Shown here piece by piece: positions 18,682-27,527 of a DNA stretch of 64,000 bases. Every line of letters starts with the position of its first letter. Position 1 is the first letter of the stretch. The translations under genes were made by a program, and so were the position numbers. Under the pieces are notes generated by a model. The model ran no database searches and was not told the origin of the DNA. It saw only the letters and a program-made list of their open reading frames with translations. The stretch is from Cyanosarcina radialis HA8281-LM2 (GTDB lineage Bacteria > Cyanobacteriota > Cyanobacteriia > Cyanobacteriales > CCAP-1448), in NCBI GenBank assembly GCA_019359615.1, contig JAHHHA010000006.1:228231-292230 (forward strand). Reading direction: 5' to 3'.

Positions 18682-19338
18682 ATGTCTGAAAGAAGACCCA
18701 ATTTGCTTTCGATCGCCGCTGGTGCTGCTGCTATTGGTGTTATCGGTGGGATAGCTGCCTATTTTTATTTCCAGGTAATTCCTGTTAGAGAAACTGGGGA
18801 TGCGGTTGCCAGCGCTAAAGTCATACCCGCTGAAGATTGGATTGTGAGTTTGCTCTCTAGCGATCCTCAAACGCGGGCGCAATTAGAAAAGTTTAGAAAA
18901 TCGCGGGTTAATAATGCATCGAGCGCTCAACTGCCCCTTCGAGAAACCTATTCTGTGGCCGGTATTCCATTCTCAAGCGAGTTGCTGTCGATTGGCACGC
19001 CCAATCCGCAGCAACGGGAGTCACTACTTGGCACGAATCCGCGCCAACGCCAGTCCCTTAACACGCCCAATCCACGCCAACGCGAATCCTTCATTACGAC
19101 CAGCCCGCACCAACGGGAGTCGCTTGGCACTTCCAATCCGCGTCAACGCCAATCCCTCAATACGCCCAAACCGCGCCAAACAATTTCCCAAGGGATGCGG
19201 CCGTTAACTCGATCGACTCAACAACAGATGCAGGTACGCCAGTCCCCTGGCACGCCCAAACCGCGTCCGAGAATTTCTCATGGGATGCAGCAGTTTACTC
19301 GATCGACTCAAAGGCAGATAGAGGAATGCAACGTCTAG
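18682..19338 (+). CDS. Truncated, repeat-expanded paralog of the downstream DUF3352 protein
   Basis: A 218-residue protein whose first ~75 residues match the intact gene at 20543 (MSERRPNLL, AAGAAAIG, one membrane helix, AAYFYFQVIPVR, AKVIP). It then diverges into tandem 11-residue units of the type GTPNPRQRESL. Two longer units (TPKPRQTISQGM and TPKPRPRISHGMQQ) follow, and it stops at QIEECNV, exactly where the paralog has QMKECNI. The large DUF3352 globular part is absent. The reading frame and ribosome-binding site are intact. It could be a repeat-rich periplasmic tail protein or a decaying duplicate. Confidence 0.65.
   Translation: MSERRPNLLSIAAGAAAIGVIGGIAAYFYFQVIPVRETGDAVASAKVIPAEDWIVSLLSSDPQTRAQLEKFRKSRVNNASSAQLPLRETYSVAGIPFSSELLSIGTPNPQQRESLLGTNPRQRQSLNTPNPRQRESFITTSPHQRESLGTSNPRQRQSLNTPKPRQTISQGMRPLTRSTQQQMQVRQSPGTPKPRPRISHGMQQFTRSTQRQIEECNV
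18994..19158. repeat. Five 33-bp tandem repeats in the DUF3352-like paralog
   Basis: The coding DNA consists of five diverged 33-bp units, each encoding about 11 residues of the pattern xTxNPRQRxSL. The probable source is the GTPELRK segment of the intact paralog (near 20758). Confidence 0.75.
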
Positions 19339-19345
19339 GGTTGAA

Positions 19346-19765
19346 TTAATCTAGCGGTGGATGCCAATTGTTTTCTATCCATATCGTTCTGGCCTCAACT
19401 GCATAATCGTTATTTAGCCGTAAAGCAACAACGGTAGCTCGTCCTGTAGAAGTTAACCCGCTAATGTGAGTTCCTCCATTAACCCAATTAAAATGCTCTG
19501 CCCAAATTTGAGTGCGGGGGTTAAACAGAGGTATTAACATCCCTGTTGCCGGATCGATCGCATGAGTTTTAGATCCCTTAAATTCATTGCAACGATAGCA
19601 AGCGGCTGCCAAATTCGATCGTTCGTCGCTACCGCCAGCTACTTGGGGAAAAATATGCTCCATCACCAACGGCATTCCAATTAACCGAGATGAAGTCCGA
19701 CAATATTCACAGCGATAGTTAGCTTCAGTATAGACTTGCTGGCGCAATTGGTCTGAGATCGACAC
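19346..19765 (-). CDS. HNH endonuclease
   Basis: A 139-residue HNH-fold protein, probably a metal-dependent DNA nuclease. The zinc-binding pairs CEYC (residues ~19-22) and CYRC bracket the core motif MEHIFPQVAGGSDERSNLAAACYRCN, with the central histidine and asparagine present. GTG at 19765 is the likely start, 2 nt after the stop of the upstream gene, so translation is coupled. The pair sits between two DUF3352-type genes. Possible roles are a toxin of a two-gene module or a homing-type nuclease; the sequence does not decide. Confidence 0.85.
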   Translation of the reverse strand: MSISDQLRQQVYTEANYRCEYCRTSSRLIGMPLVMEHIFPQVAGGSDERSNLAAACYRCNEFKGSKTHAIDPATGMLIPLFNPRTQIWAEHFNWVNGGTHISGLTSTGRATVVALRLNNDYAVEARTIWIENNWHPPLD

Positions 19766-19767
19766 GG

Positions 19768-20187
19768 CTATAAGGGTAACTCGGCTAGAGGTGGTAGGCG
19801 ATAACCTCGCCAGCGCAAAATTGCCCAGGCATATGCTTTTTGTACCATCAAGCGATCCGCAGCTAACCGTAAATCGCTCAATTCTTGACGCTCCGATTTA
19901 GTAATTGAGTCATTCTGATTCTTTTGCAGCAGTAGTTGATGGCGCTGTTGCTGGCTAATTTCTATCTGGGAGCGGGCAATGCCAGTCAGTTCTTCAATAC
20001 TGAGGGTTTGCATCTCCATCAGTTCTGCCTGCATTTCGAGAGGAGCATTTTCGGCTGTTGGTGGTAAGTTGCTAGCAATACTTTGAGCGGCCAGTGCTTC
20101 TAAAGGTTGATGGGTGGCTTGAGAAATTCGCGCTAGTTGTTGAAATATTGCTTCGGGTAGCTCAACTGTGACTTTTTGAGTTGTCAT
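19768..20187 (-). CDS. Hypothetical protein with RHH-like N-terminus, partner of the HNH gene
   Basis: A 139-residue protein starting TTQKVTVELPEAIFQQLARI, which reads like a ribbon-helix-helix DNA-binding or antitoxin N-terminus. A Gln/Glu-rich helical middle and a C-terminal segment MVQKAYAWAILRWRGYRLPP follow. Its stop lies 2 nt before the GTG of the HNH gene. Gene order (small DNA-binding-like protein first, nuclease second) is that of a toxin-antitoxin operon, but no such family was identified with certainty. Confidence 0.6.
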   Translation of the reverse strand: MTTQKVTVELPEAIFQQLARISQATHQPLEALAAQSIASNLPPTAENAPLEMQAELMEMQTLSIEELTGIARSQIEISQQQRHQLLLQKNQNDSITKSERQELSDLRLAADRLMVQKAYAWAILRWRGYRLPPLAELPL

Positions 20188-20340
20188 TTTTCCACCATCT
20201 ATGTCTTCGATCGCCGCTATGATTTAGGTTTTGGGGACTACTAGCATATTCTCAGTTTAACAGCCGCTCATTCATTCGCTAAGTAAAACTCAGCCCCAGT
20301 TTTACTCCTGAATCTCATCTTCCGAACTCCTTTCTTCCTA

Positions 20341-20542
20341 CCTTTGCGGATTTCCTAGATCTCCCCTTGAAGTATTCTTATTGAGGCTGAGACATTCTGG
20401 CCTCAAAAGATGGGAATACTATTGGTGAAAATCCTCAGATCGCCAACACGGCTTTTGACTTCCATCGATCTCAGCCCCGGCACTCTTGCCGGGAACTTTG
20501 GGCATTTTAGTTTATAGGATTGCCACTTTAAGGAAAACAACC
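20341..20542 (+). promoter_or_regulatory. Leader region shared by the two DUF3352-type genes, copy B
   Basis: Homologous to 18481-18681. It contains the hairpin CCCGGCA ctct TGCCGGG at 20476-20493 and the ribosome-binding site AAGGA before the ATG at 20543. The 20188-20340 stretch upstream of it holds only the HNH-pair promoter region. Confidence 0.6.
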
Positions 20543-22210
20543 ATGTCTGAAAGAAGACCAAATTTACTAATTCCGATCGCTGCTGGTGCTGCTGCTATTG
20601 GTGTTGTCGGTGGGATAGCTGCCTATTTTTATTTCAAGGTAATTCCTGCTAGACAAGCAGGAGATGTGGTTTCGAGTGCTAAAGTCATCCCCGACGAAGC
20701 TTGGATGGCGGGTTTTGTCTCTACCGATCCCAAAGCTTGGGCGCAATTAGAGAAGTTTGGCACCCCCGAACTGCGCAAAATGATTTCCCAAGGGATGCAA
20801 CAGTTGACCCAGGAAACCGAAAAGCAGATGAAGGAGTGCAACATCGATTATCAAAAAGACTTCCAAGAGGCTGCTGGAAGCGTGATGTTTGCCGCCTTAC
20901 CCCCAGCCAAAACTGCCGAAGGGGGGACGACGCAACCGAGTTTCTTGGCAGTAGTAGGCATCAAGGACAAACTTAAGGCGTTAGATTTGTCTAACAAGCT
21001 CAAAGGTTGCAAGGGAGTAACCGCCAAAGAGAGCGACTACAAGGGGCTTAAGATAACTGAGATTGCTGGTAAAGGTAGCCCCAGCTTTTCAGCAGTGCTA
21101 GACAACCATGTAGTATTTTCAGATAACAGAAAAAGCGTAGAACTCTCGATCGACACTTATAAGGGCGACCCTTCTCTGGCTAGTAACTCCGAGGCCACTA
21201 ACGCCCTGGCTAAGAGTTTAGACTTGCAAAATCCAGTTGCCGCTTTATACATCCCCGATTATGGCAACTTAATCGAGCAAACCCTAGCCGCCAACCCCAA
21301 CTCTACTGCTTTTCCCCCGGAACTGAAATCGACCTTAAAGGGAGTAAAGTCGATCGCCATGGGTATCGGGATCGATAATGAGGGTATCCGAGTCAAACAA
21401 ATCGGCAAGTTCGACCCGGCCATTATCAAATGGGAGTACAAAACCTCTCCTGGCAAGATCGTCTCGCAGTTCCCAGCAGATACCTTTGCTTTAGTTAGCG
21501 GCGAGGGACTCAGCCGTTACTGGTTGTCAGCCGTAGAGCTTTACAAAAATTACCCCCAATTCCAACAAGGACTCGAACAAGCTAGAGTGCAACTCAAACA
21601 GGCTACAGATCTCGATCTGGATAAAGAGATTTTAGGCTGGATGAATGGCGAATATGCCTTAGCCTTAATTCCTGCCAACCAAGGCGTACTTTCTTATACG
21701 GGGTTTGGCGGGGCGTTGCTGTTCGATACGAGCGATCGCCAAACGGCTGAAACTGCCTTGAAGAAACTAGACGCTTATATGCAAAAGAACGGCGTGACGC
21801 TCGCTCCGAGGAAAGTTGGCAACATTGATGTCACCGAATGGCAATCGCCAGGAGCGCCAGGGGCGCTTTTGGGACACGGTTGGCTGGATAACGACACGGT
21901 ATTCGTGGCCCTCGGCGGGCCGATCTCCGATATTATCTCCACCAAACCCAGCCAAAGCCTCGATAACAGCCAAAACTTTAAAGAGGTTACTGGCTCGTTG
22001 CCCAAACCCAACGCTGGCTATTTCTACATCAACATGGACAAAGTGACTGAGGTACTCAACAGCAATCCGTTTATCGTTCAAAGCGGGGCGCTCAACCCTC
22101 AAACCCAAGAGGTACTTAAATCGATTCGCGGTTTTGGCGGCACCTCCACTCAAGTTGACAACTCAACTGTAGAAGTGGAATTTTTGCTATCACTCAAACC
22201 AGCTAAATAA
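20543..22210 (+). CDS. DUF3352 family membrane-anchored protein
   Basis: A 555-residue protein with an N-terminal anchor (AAGAAAIGVVGGIAAYFYF) and a large exported DUF3352-like domain. That domain includes FLAVVGIKDKLKALDL, FSAVLDNHVVFSDNRK and GEYALALIPANQGVLSYTG. Function is unknown; the domain is common in cyanobacteria. ATG at 20543 is chosen over an upstream GTG because of the AAGGA site and agreement with the paralog at 18682. No partner gene on the same strand is closer than the Uma2 remnant and pnp. Confidence 0.85.
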   Translation: MSERRPNLLIPIAAGAAAIGVVGGIAAYFYFKVIPARQAGDVVSSAKVIPDEAWMAGFVSTDPKAWAQLEKFGTPELRKMISQGMQQLTQETEKQMKECNIDYQKDFQEAAGSVMFAALPPAKTAEGGTTQPSFLAVVGIKDKLKALDLSNKLKGCKGVTAKESDYKGLKITEIAGKGSPSFSAVLDNHVVFSDNRKSVELSIDTYKGDPSLASNSEATNALAKSLDLQNPVAALYIPDYGNLIEQTLAANPNSTAFPPELKSTLKGVKSIAMGIGIDNEGIRVKQIGKFDPAIIKWEYKTSPGKIVSQFPADTFALVSGEGLSRYWLSAVELYKNYPQFQQGLEQARVQLKQATDLDLDKEILGWMNGEYALALIPANQGVLSYTGFGGALLFDTSDRQTAETALKKLDAYMQKNGVTLAPRKVGNIDVTEWQSPGAPGALLGHGWLDNDTVFVALGGPISDIISTKPSQSLDNSQNFKEVTGSLPKPNAGYFYINMDKVTEVLNSNPFIVQSGALNPQTQEVLKSIRGFGGTSTQVDNSTVEVEFLLSLKPAK

Positions 22211-22211
22211 G

Positions 22212-22305
22212 GCATCTCTAACAATTCTTGTGGGGTAGGCATCGGAGCCTGCCCCATCGACTGGACGGGCATCTTGTCCGTCCCACGAGAAATTACCGCA
22301 GAGAT
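22212..22305. repeat. Dispersed hairpin repeats after the DUF3352 gene
   Basis: Two consecutive hairpins: TGGGGTAGGC/GCCTGCCCCA and GGACGGGCATC followed by GTCCGTCC. The first matches the inverted copy at 6421-6465, including CATCTCTAACAATT flanking sequence. Confidence 0.65.
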
Positions 22306-22349
22306 ACCATATAGCGAGTTCAGAGCCAACACCCCGACTGGCAACTAGA

Positions 22350-22511
22350 GTTGTGGGGATCTTAATCGACCCCGACAAAAAAACTTTAACTGTATACCGC
22401 TCGGATCGAGAACCAACCGCGTTGGTAGATGGAGATGTCCTCACTATTCCAGAACTGTTTCCAGGTTGGGAGTTACCGATTGCCGATCTGTGGCCCCCCG
22501 TGTTTGAGTAA
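22350..22511 (+). pseudogene. C-terminal fragment of a Uma2-family (DUF820) nuclease
   Basis: This frame encodes VVGILIDPDKKTLTVYRSD, then LVDGDVLTIPELFPGWELPI and ADLWPPVFE before a TAA. These match the conserved C-terminal part of Uma2-type PD-(D/E)XK proteins (usually about 190 residues). The N-terminal two thirds, including the first catalytic residues, are missing and no start codon is present. It is a deletion remnant just upstream of pnp. Confidence 0.75.
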
Positions 22512-22634
22512 CTGCGATCTTGTCCTGCTCTAATCCAAAAATCCAAACTGAAAACTCTCGTAATATATCTAAGTTATATAAGTGCTACTATTGCGATCGA
22601 CAAAGAAAAGTGATAGAGAAGGACAAAGCCTAGA

Positions 22635-24782
22635 ATGGTAGAATTAGACAAGTCAATATCCTTTGATGGACGGGATATTCGACTCAGGGCGGGCTTGTTG
22701 GCTCCCCAAGCTGGAGGTTCGGTGTTGATTCAATCGGGAGATACCTGTGTTTTAGTCACAGCCACCCGCTCGACAGCCAGAGAAGGAATGGATTTCCTCC
22801 CGCTGTTGGTAGATTACGAAGAAAGACTCTACGCCGCAGGCCGAATTCCAGGGGGTTTCCTCAGACGCGAAGGTCGTCCCCCCGAAAGAGTTACCCTCAC
22901 CAGTCGTTTGATCGACCGGCCCTTACGCCCCCTGTTTCCTCAGTGGTTGCGAGATGACATTCAAATCGTCGCCACTACAATGTCAATAGACGATCGCATT
23001 CCCCCAGACGTGCTGGCAGTGACGGGTGCTTCCTTTGCCGTTTGTCTGGCGCAGATTCCCTTTGCCGGACCGATGGCAGCCGTGCGAGTGGGTTTAGTCG
23101 GAGATGACTTTATCATCAACCCCACCTACAAAGAAGTTGAAATCGGCGATTTAGATCTAGTGGTAGCTGCTTCCCCCGCCGGAGTGATCATGGTGGAAGC
23201 CGGGGCCAATCAGTTGCCAGAACGAGATATTATTGAGGCGATCGATTTTGGCTATGAAGCTACCCAAGACTTGATGAAGGCTCAGCGAGAGTTATTAGCT
23301 GAATTGGGCCTTGAGTTAGTCCAAGCGACACCGCCAGAAGTAGATGCTACTTTGTCAAACTTCGTTCGCGATCGCGCTACTACTGAGGTCAAAGCCATCT
23401 TAGCGCGTTACGAGAAGGATAAAAACGTCAGGGATGACGCTTTAGATGCAGTTAAAGAAGGTATAGCCCAAGATATCGGGCAATTACCAGAAGACGATCC
23501 GATTCGAGTCGCGACAGCAACTAATTCCAAAGTTTTGGGTACTATCTTTAAAGATGTCACCAAAGAGTTAATGCGTCGTCAAATTGTGGAAGAAGGCATT
23601 CGCGTAGACGGTCGAAAGTTAGATGAAGTCCGGCCGGTTTCTTGCCGCGTCAGCGTCTTGCCCAAGCGAGTCCACGGCAGCGGCTTGTTCAATCGCGGAC
23701 TGACTCAAGTTTTATCTGCTTGTACTTTAGGCACTCCCGGAGATGCCCAAGACATGGCAGATGACTTACACCCCGAAGATAGCAAACGCTACCTGCACCA
23801 CTATAACTTTCCGCCATATTCTGTAGGAGAAACCAAACCCATGCGCGCCCCTGGGCGGCGGGAAGTCGGTCATGGAGCCTTGGCAGAACGAGCAATTTTG
23901 CCAGTGTTACCTCCTAAAAACGAATTTCCCTACGTGATTCGGGTGGTTTCCGAGGTGCTTTCCTCTAACGGTTCTACCTCCATGGGTTCGGTTTGCGGCT
24001 CTACTTTAGCGTTAATGGACGCTGGAGTACCGATTTCTAAACCCGTCAGCGGAGCCGCCATGGGGTTAATTAAGGAAGGAGATGAAGTCCGGATATTAAC
24101 CGATATCCAAGGGATCGAAGACTTTTTAGGCGACATGGACTTTAAAGTCGCGGGGACCGATGCTGGGATCACGGCTTTGCAAATGGACATGAAGATTGCA
24201 GGTTTATCGATGGATATAGTTGCCCAAGCTATCGAGCAAGCTAAACCAGCAAGGCTGCACATTTTAGAAAAAATGTTAACAGCTATTGACAAACCGGAAG
24301 TCGAACTATCACCATTTGCACCACGTCTCTTAACGATCAAAATCGATCCTGAATTCATCGGTTTAGTGATCGGACCTGGAGGTAAAACCATCAAAGGAAT
24401 TACTGAAGAAACTGGGGCTAAGGTTGATATCGAAGATGACGGCACCGTAACTGTTTCCGCGATCGATCGCGAAAAAGCTAAGCGGGCTGTTAATATTATC
24501 CAAGGAATGACTCGCAAGCTAAATGAAGGAGACGTTTACGCTGGTCGGGTCACTCGGATCATTCCCATAGGTGCTTTTGTGGAACTGCTTCCTGGCAAAG
24601 AAGGCATGGTCCATATTTCTCAACTAGCCGACTACCGAGTCGGTAAAGTCGAGGACGAATTAGCCGTCGGGGATGAGGTGATTGTCAAAGTTCGAGAAAT
24701 TGACAACAAAGGTCGAATCAACCTCACGCGCTTAGGCATTCACCCCAATGAGGCTGCCGCCGCTCGCGCTACCGAGGCTTAA
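22635..24782 (+). CDS. pnp: Polyribonucleotide nucleotidyltransferase (PNPase)
   Basis: 3'-5' phosphorolytic exoribonuclease, part of RNA turnover. The 715-residue protein has two RNase PH domains, the second with [33 protein letters not shown] and [16 protein letters not shown] domain ([15 protein letters not shown], about residues 578-592) and a C-terminal S1 domain ([20 protein letters not shown]) follow. Length is standard and ATG 22635 gives the normal N-terminus. It is not next to rpsO here. Upstream lies a Uma2 remnant. Confidence 0.98.
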   Translation: MVELDKSISFDGRDIRLRAGLLAPQAGGSVLIQSGDTCVLVTATRSTAREGMDFLPLLVDYEERLYAAGRIPGGFLRREGRPPERVTLTSRLIDRPLRPLFPQWLRDDIQIVATTMSIDDRIPPDVLAVTGASFAVCLAQIPFAGPMAAVRVGLVGDDFIINPTYKEVEIGDLDLVVAASPAGVIMVEAGANQLPERDIIEAIDFGYEATQDLMKAQRELLAELGLELVQATPPEVDATLSNFVRDRATTEVKAILARYEKDKNVRDDALDAVKEGIAQDIGQLPEDDPIRVATATNSKVLGTIFKDVTKELMRRQIVEEGIRVDGRKLDEVRPVSCRVSVLPKRVHGSGLFNRGLTQVLSACTLGTPGDAQDMADDLHPEDSKRYLHHYNFPPYSVGETKPMRAPGRREVGHGALAERAILPVLPPKNEFPYVIRVVSEVLSSNGSTSMGSVCGSTLALMDAGVPISKPVSGAAMGLIKEGDEVRILTDIQGIEDFLGDMDFKVAGTDAGITALQMDMKIAGLSMDIVAQAIEQAKPARLHILEKMLTAIDKPEVELSPFAPRLLTIKIDPEFIGLVIGPGGKTIKGITEETGAKVDIEDDGTVTVSAIDREKAKRAVNIIQGMTRKLNEGDVYAGRVTRIIPIGAFVELLPGKEGMVHISQLADYRVGKVEDELAVGDEVIVKVREIDNKGRINLTRLGIHPNEAAAARATEA

Positions 24783-24889
24783 TCGGGGTAAATTCAGGAC
24801 TTTCTGGTGGTAATTAGTTGTTGGCTTTCTAGAAATTTCCTATATCGGCAATTGGCTAGAAGCTAACAGCTATTAACTCGTAGAAATGG

Positions 24890-25894
24890 ATGATTAATGT
24901 GTTTATCTTATTTTTAAACAAAATTCGTAGATTGATCCAAAGCGACATGAATAACATTTCTCAATGGGATGATGCTACCGTAATTCGGCGTTTTGCTCAA
25001 GGTGAATCTCAACCCGTCATCAATCAGAATCTCCGCATAGATTCGGCTTGGAAGACGGTGCAATTGACTACTCTAAATGGCGAGCTAATTGGCATTTTAA
25101 AACAGTCTGACGAACATCCTTACGCTTTAATTAAATACGATTCTAAATATTGGGATCTGATCCATCAAATACTATTAGAAAATAACTTCGTTCCTGTCGG
25201 TAAATCTAACAATCAACCAGGCTTTTTTCAATATCAAAAACACGACGTTCCCAAGGGCTATAAAATCAGATATACGGAAGCTCGGATCTTATGGAAAACT
25301 TGGTGGCCGAGACAGCGCCGGAAACGGAAATATGAAATTCAATTGGATATGCTGGTTTTTAAACAAAACAAGTGGTATCCTATTCAAGATATTGTGGTTA
25401 ATGATGCCATCTTTGACATTAAAACTTTAATTGGAGAAATAACGTTATCTATGTCTGACAAAATCGTTTGGCTAGAGAAAATAGAACCTCCACAACCAAT
25501 TGAGTTTGACGACCTCCAAACTAAAATTCAAGAAGCTGGTAGCGATCCGGAACCATCACAAATAAGCGTCGGCAAACCTAAAGAAAACGTTGAAGATCGC
25601 CCATTAGGAACCCTAGAGAAAAGCGGTCCGCTCAACAACGATTTGATTCGTAAATTAGATCGCAAAATCGAAATGAACTTAGACGCAGACAATAAATTAG
25701 AAAAAACTTTATTGCAGCTAAAGATCAAAGCGATTAAGGCAGTATCTAGCTATTTAGAAAATGGCGAAATAGAAACTACCACTGAAATCGTGAGGGATGC
25801 CAAGGGCGAAGTTACTAGCACTAGGACTACTACCACTAAAAAATCGTGCCCCGAATGGGTGATAGAAATTTTGCTCAGTAAAGGGAAGTTGTAA
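24890..25894 (+). CDS. Hypothetical protein
   Basis: A 334-residue soluble protein with no recognised family. ATG at 24890 adds a short hydrophobic start (MINVFILFLNKIRRLIQ); ATG at 24947 (MNNISQWDD) may be the true start. Features are a basic centre (WKTWWPRQRRKRKYEI), a Glu/Pro-rich linker near residues 215-245 and a C-terminal helical region with EIETTTEIVRDAKGEVTSTR. It follows pnp by 107 nt on the same strand. No function is proposed. Confidence 0.55.
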   Translation: MINVFILFLNKIRRLIQSDMNNISQWDDATVIRRFAQGESQPVINQNLRIDSAWKTVQLTTLNGELIGILKQSDEHPYALIKYDSKYWDLIHQILLENNFVPVGKSNNQPGFFQYQKHDVPKGYKIRYTEARILWKTWWPRQRRKRKYEIQLDMLVFKQNKWYPIQDIVVNDAIFDIKTLIGEITLSMSDKIVWLEKIEPPQPIEFDDLQTKIQEAGSDPEPSQISVGKPKENVEDRPLGTLEKSGPLNNDLIRKLDRKIEMNLDADNKLEKTLLQLKIKAIKAVSSYLENGEIETTTEIVRDAKGEVTSTRTTTTKKSCPEWVIEILLSKGKL

Positions 25895-25926
25895 AACTAG
25901 GAGTTCAGAAGTTTAGAAGTTCAAAA

Positions 25927-27162
25927 TTAATTTTTGGCTTTTGACTTGGTAGCTGGGCCTGTAGAAGCTTGACTTTTGACTTTTCTTCGCCCTCCCACTC
26001 TTCCGCTCTCTCCTTCACGAAGTGGTGTCAGTTGCAGCAATCCTGCGATTAATGCCACACCCGCCGCTGCGTAGAATACGCCTTCTAAACTGCTGTAATG
26101 AAGGATCGGGCCGAGTAGAACTGGGGAAAGAAATTGTCCTAAGAACCCCACTCCCGTACCTGCGGCTAAGATAGTAGAGCGCAATTCGGGAGGAGCAAAA
26201 TTGGCCAGAGCGTTATAGAGACTTGGCAAGACGATCCCGAAACCCAAGCCGAACAGAATTGCTGTCAGTAGAATCCAGTGCAGTTCGTGCAGGAGCGGGA
26301 TCGTTGCCAGAGTTACGCCCATGAGGCCAAATCCCAAGCCGATCGCAGGCAATAACCCCATCAGGGAAACTAACTTACTAGTACCAAAAGCCGCGATCGC
26401 AGCAGCACCGATCGCCCTGGAAGCTAAAATGATGCCGTTGAGCAGAGTATCGGCCTTAATCGCTTTTTCCAGGTAAAACGGCGCGTAGATCACCACCGCG
26501 TACATGGCTACAGAAGTCAGGGCCAAACCTAGCAGCAACCTCAAAGTCTGGCGATCTTTGAGAATAGTCCATAACTCCTGGCTGGAATTAGCCGCGATCG
26601 CTCTCGCCTTCAGGGGCTTATCTTTTTTGAATACCAATCCTACCAAGATAGCTAGCGGTATCCCCAGTCCGTAAAGATAGAAAGCATTTTGCCAGCGAGT
26701 AGCGCCCACTAAACCTCCCAGTAGCGGATCGGTAATTCCAGTAATGGTTAAGGTGCTGGTGGCTAATCCCAAAGCTTGCGATCGCTCTTTGCCTTCATAC
26801 ATACTCCCCAGCAAGCCCAAACTGGCAGCAGCAATGCCGCCGCTGGCGGCCCCCAACAAGCCTCGCGTAGCTAACAACGGCCAGAAATCGGTCATCAGGG
26901 AGCCAGCCACGCCAAATATGGCATAGAGGATGAGAGCAGGAATCAGCACCCTCAATCTGCCGATCCTATCTGCCAAGATTCCCAGCAGCGGACTAAATAT
27001 GGCAATGGTCAAGCAATGCATACTTACCAGCGAGCCTGCTAGCCCTGGATCGAATTGGAGTTCGCGCACCATTCTGGGCAGTATGGGAGCTACAACTCCC
27101 CCAGCCATGGTAGTCATCGAACCTGCTGCCAGCAGAACTAATAGCTTGCTATTGCGCCACAT
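25927..27162 (-). CDS. MFS family transporter
   Basis: A 411-residue major facilitator with about twelve membrane segments. The family loop motif between helices 2 and 3 is GILADRIGRLRVL, and MYEGKERSQALGL precedes helix 5. The fold suggests a drug/metabolite exporter of the DHA type, but the substrate cannot be told. The last ~30 residues (EGESGRVGGRRKVKSQASTG) are charged and encoded by repeat-like DNA (AAAGTCAAA strings), so the C-terminal tail was probably extended by repeat sequence. Start ATG at 27162. Confidence 0.85.
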   Translation of the reverse strand: MWRNSKLLVLLAAGSMTTMAGGVVAPILPRMVRELQFDPGLAGSLVSMHCLTIAIFSPLLGILADRIGRLRVLIPALILYAIFGVAGSLMTDFWPLLATRGLLGAASGGIAAASLGLLGSMYEGKERSQALGLATSTLTITGITDPLLGGLVGATRWQNAFYLYGLGIPLAILVGLVFKKDKPLKARAIAANSSQELWTILKDRQTLRLLLGLALTSVAMYAVVIYAPFYLEKAIKADTLLNGIILASRAIGAAAIAAFGTSKLVSLMGLLPAIGLGFGLMGVTLATIPLLHELHWILLTAILFGLGFGIVLPSLYNALANFAPPELRSTILAAGTGVGFLGQFLSPVLLGPILHYSSLEGVFYAAAGVALIAGLLQLTPLREGESGRVGGRRKVKSQASTGPATKSKAKN

Positions 27163-27354
27163 TAAGATGCCGATCTAAAAATTATGAAAGCCAATATAAC
27201 CCAGAATAGCTTACTGGCTGACAACGATGTTTGTAGCTGAGGCTTAAGTGAAGGTAACTCAGTAGAATTGACCAAAACAATTCGCAATTCGCAATATTCC
27301 TAATGCGGCCATCCCATTCGCTAATTGACCATTAGTGGGTTTCAAGCCCTACTG

Positions 27355-27465
27355 ATACCAAATCCAGCCCTCACCTCCCTGTGTCCCCCCTTGCTAAGGG
27401 GGGAAGGGAGAGGGGAGTCGGAGGTGGGGTCAGGGAAAGTGGGTTTTGGCAACCGGATTTGGTAT
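27355..27465. repeat. MITE-like element with ATACCAAATCC termini
   Basis: A perfect 11-bp terminal inverted repeat, ATACCAAATCC (27355) and GGATTTGGTAT (to 27465), bounds a 111-bp element. It contains the hairpin CCCCCCTTGCTAAGGGGGG. Related termini (GATACTAAATCCG, ATTTGGTATC) occur at 28577 and 52336-52850. The rest of the 27163-27527 spacer holds nothing recognisable. Confidence 0.75.
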
Positions 27466-27527
27466 GCTTCTTAGAATCAGTGGTTTACCATCCCACTGAT
27501 AGTAATTGCGAATTGAATTGACACTAT

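Noticed and set aside
23930..24517. 195-codon minus-strand ORF inside pnp
   Set aside because: Antisense shadow of the highly conserved RNase PH and KH domains.
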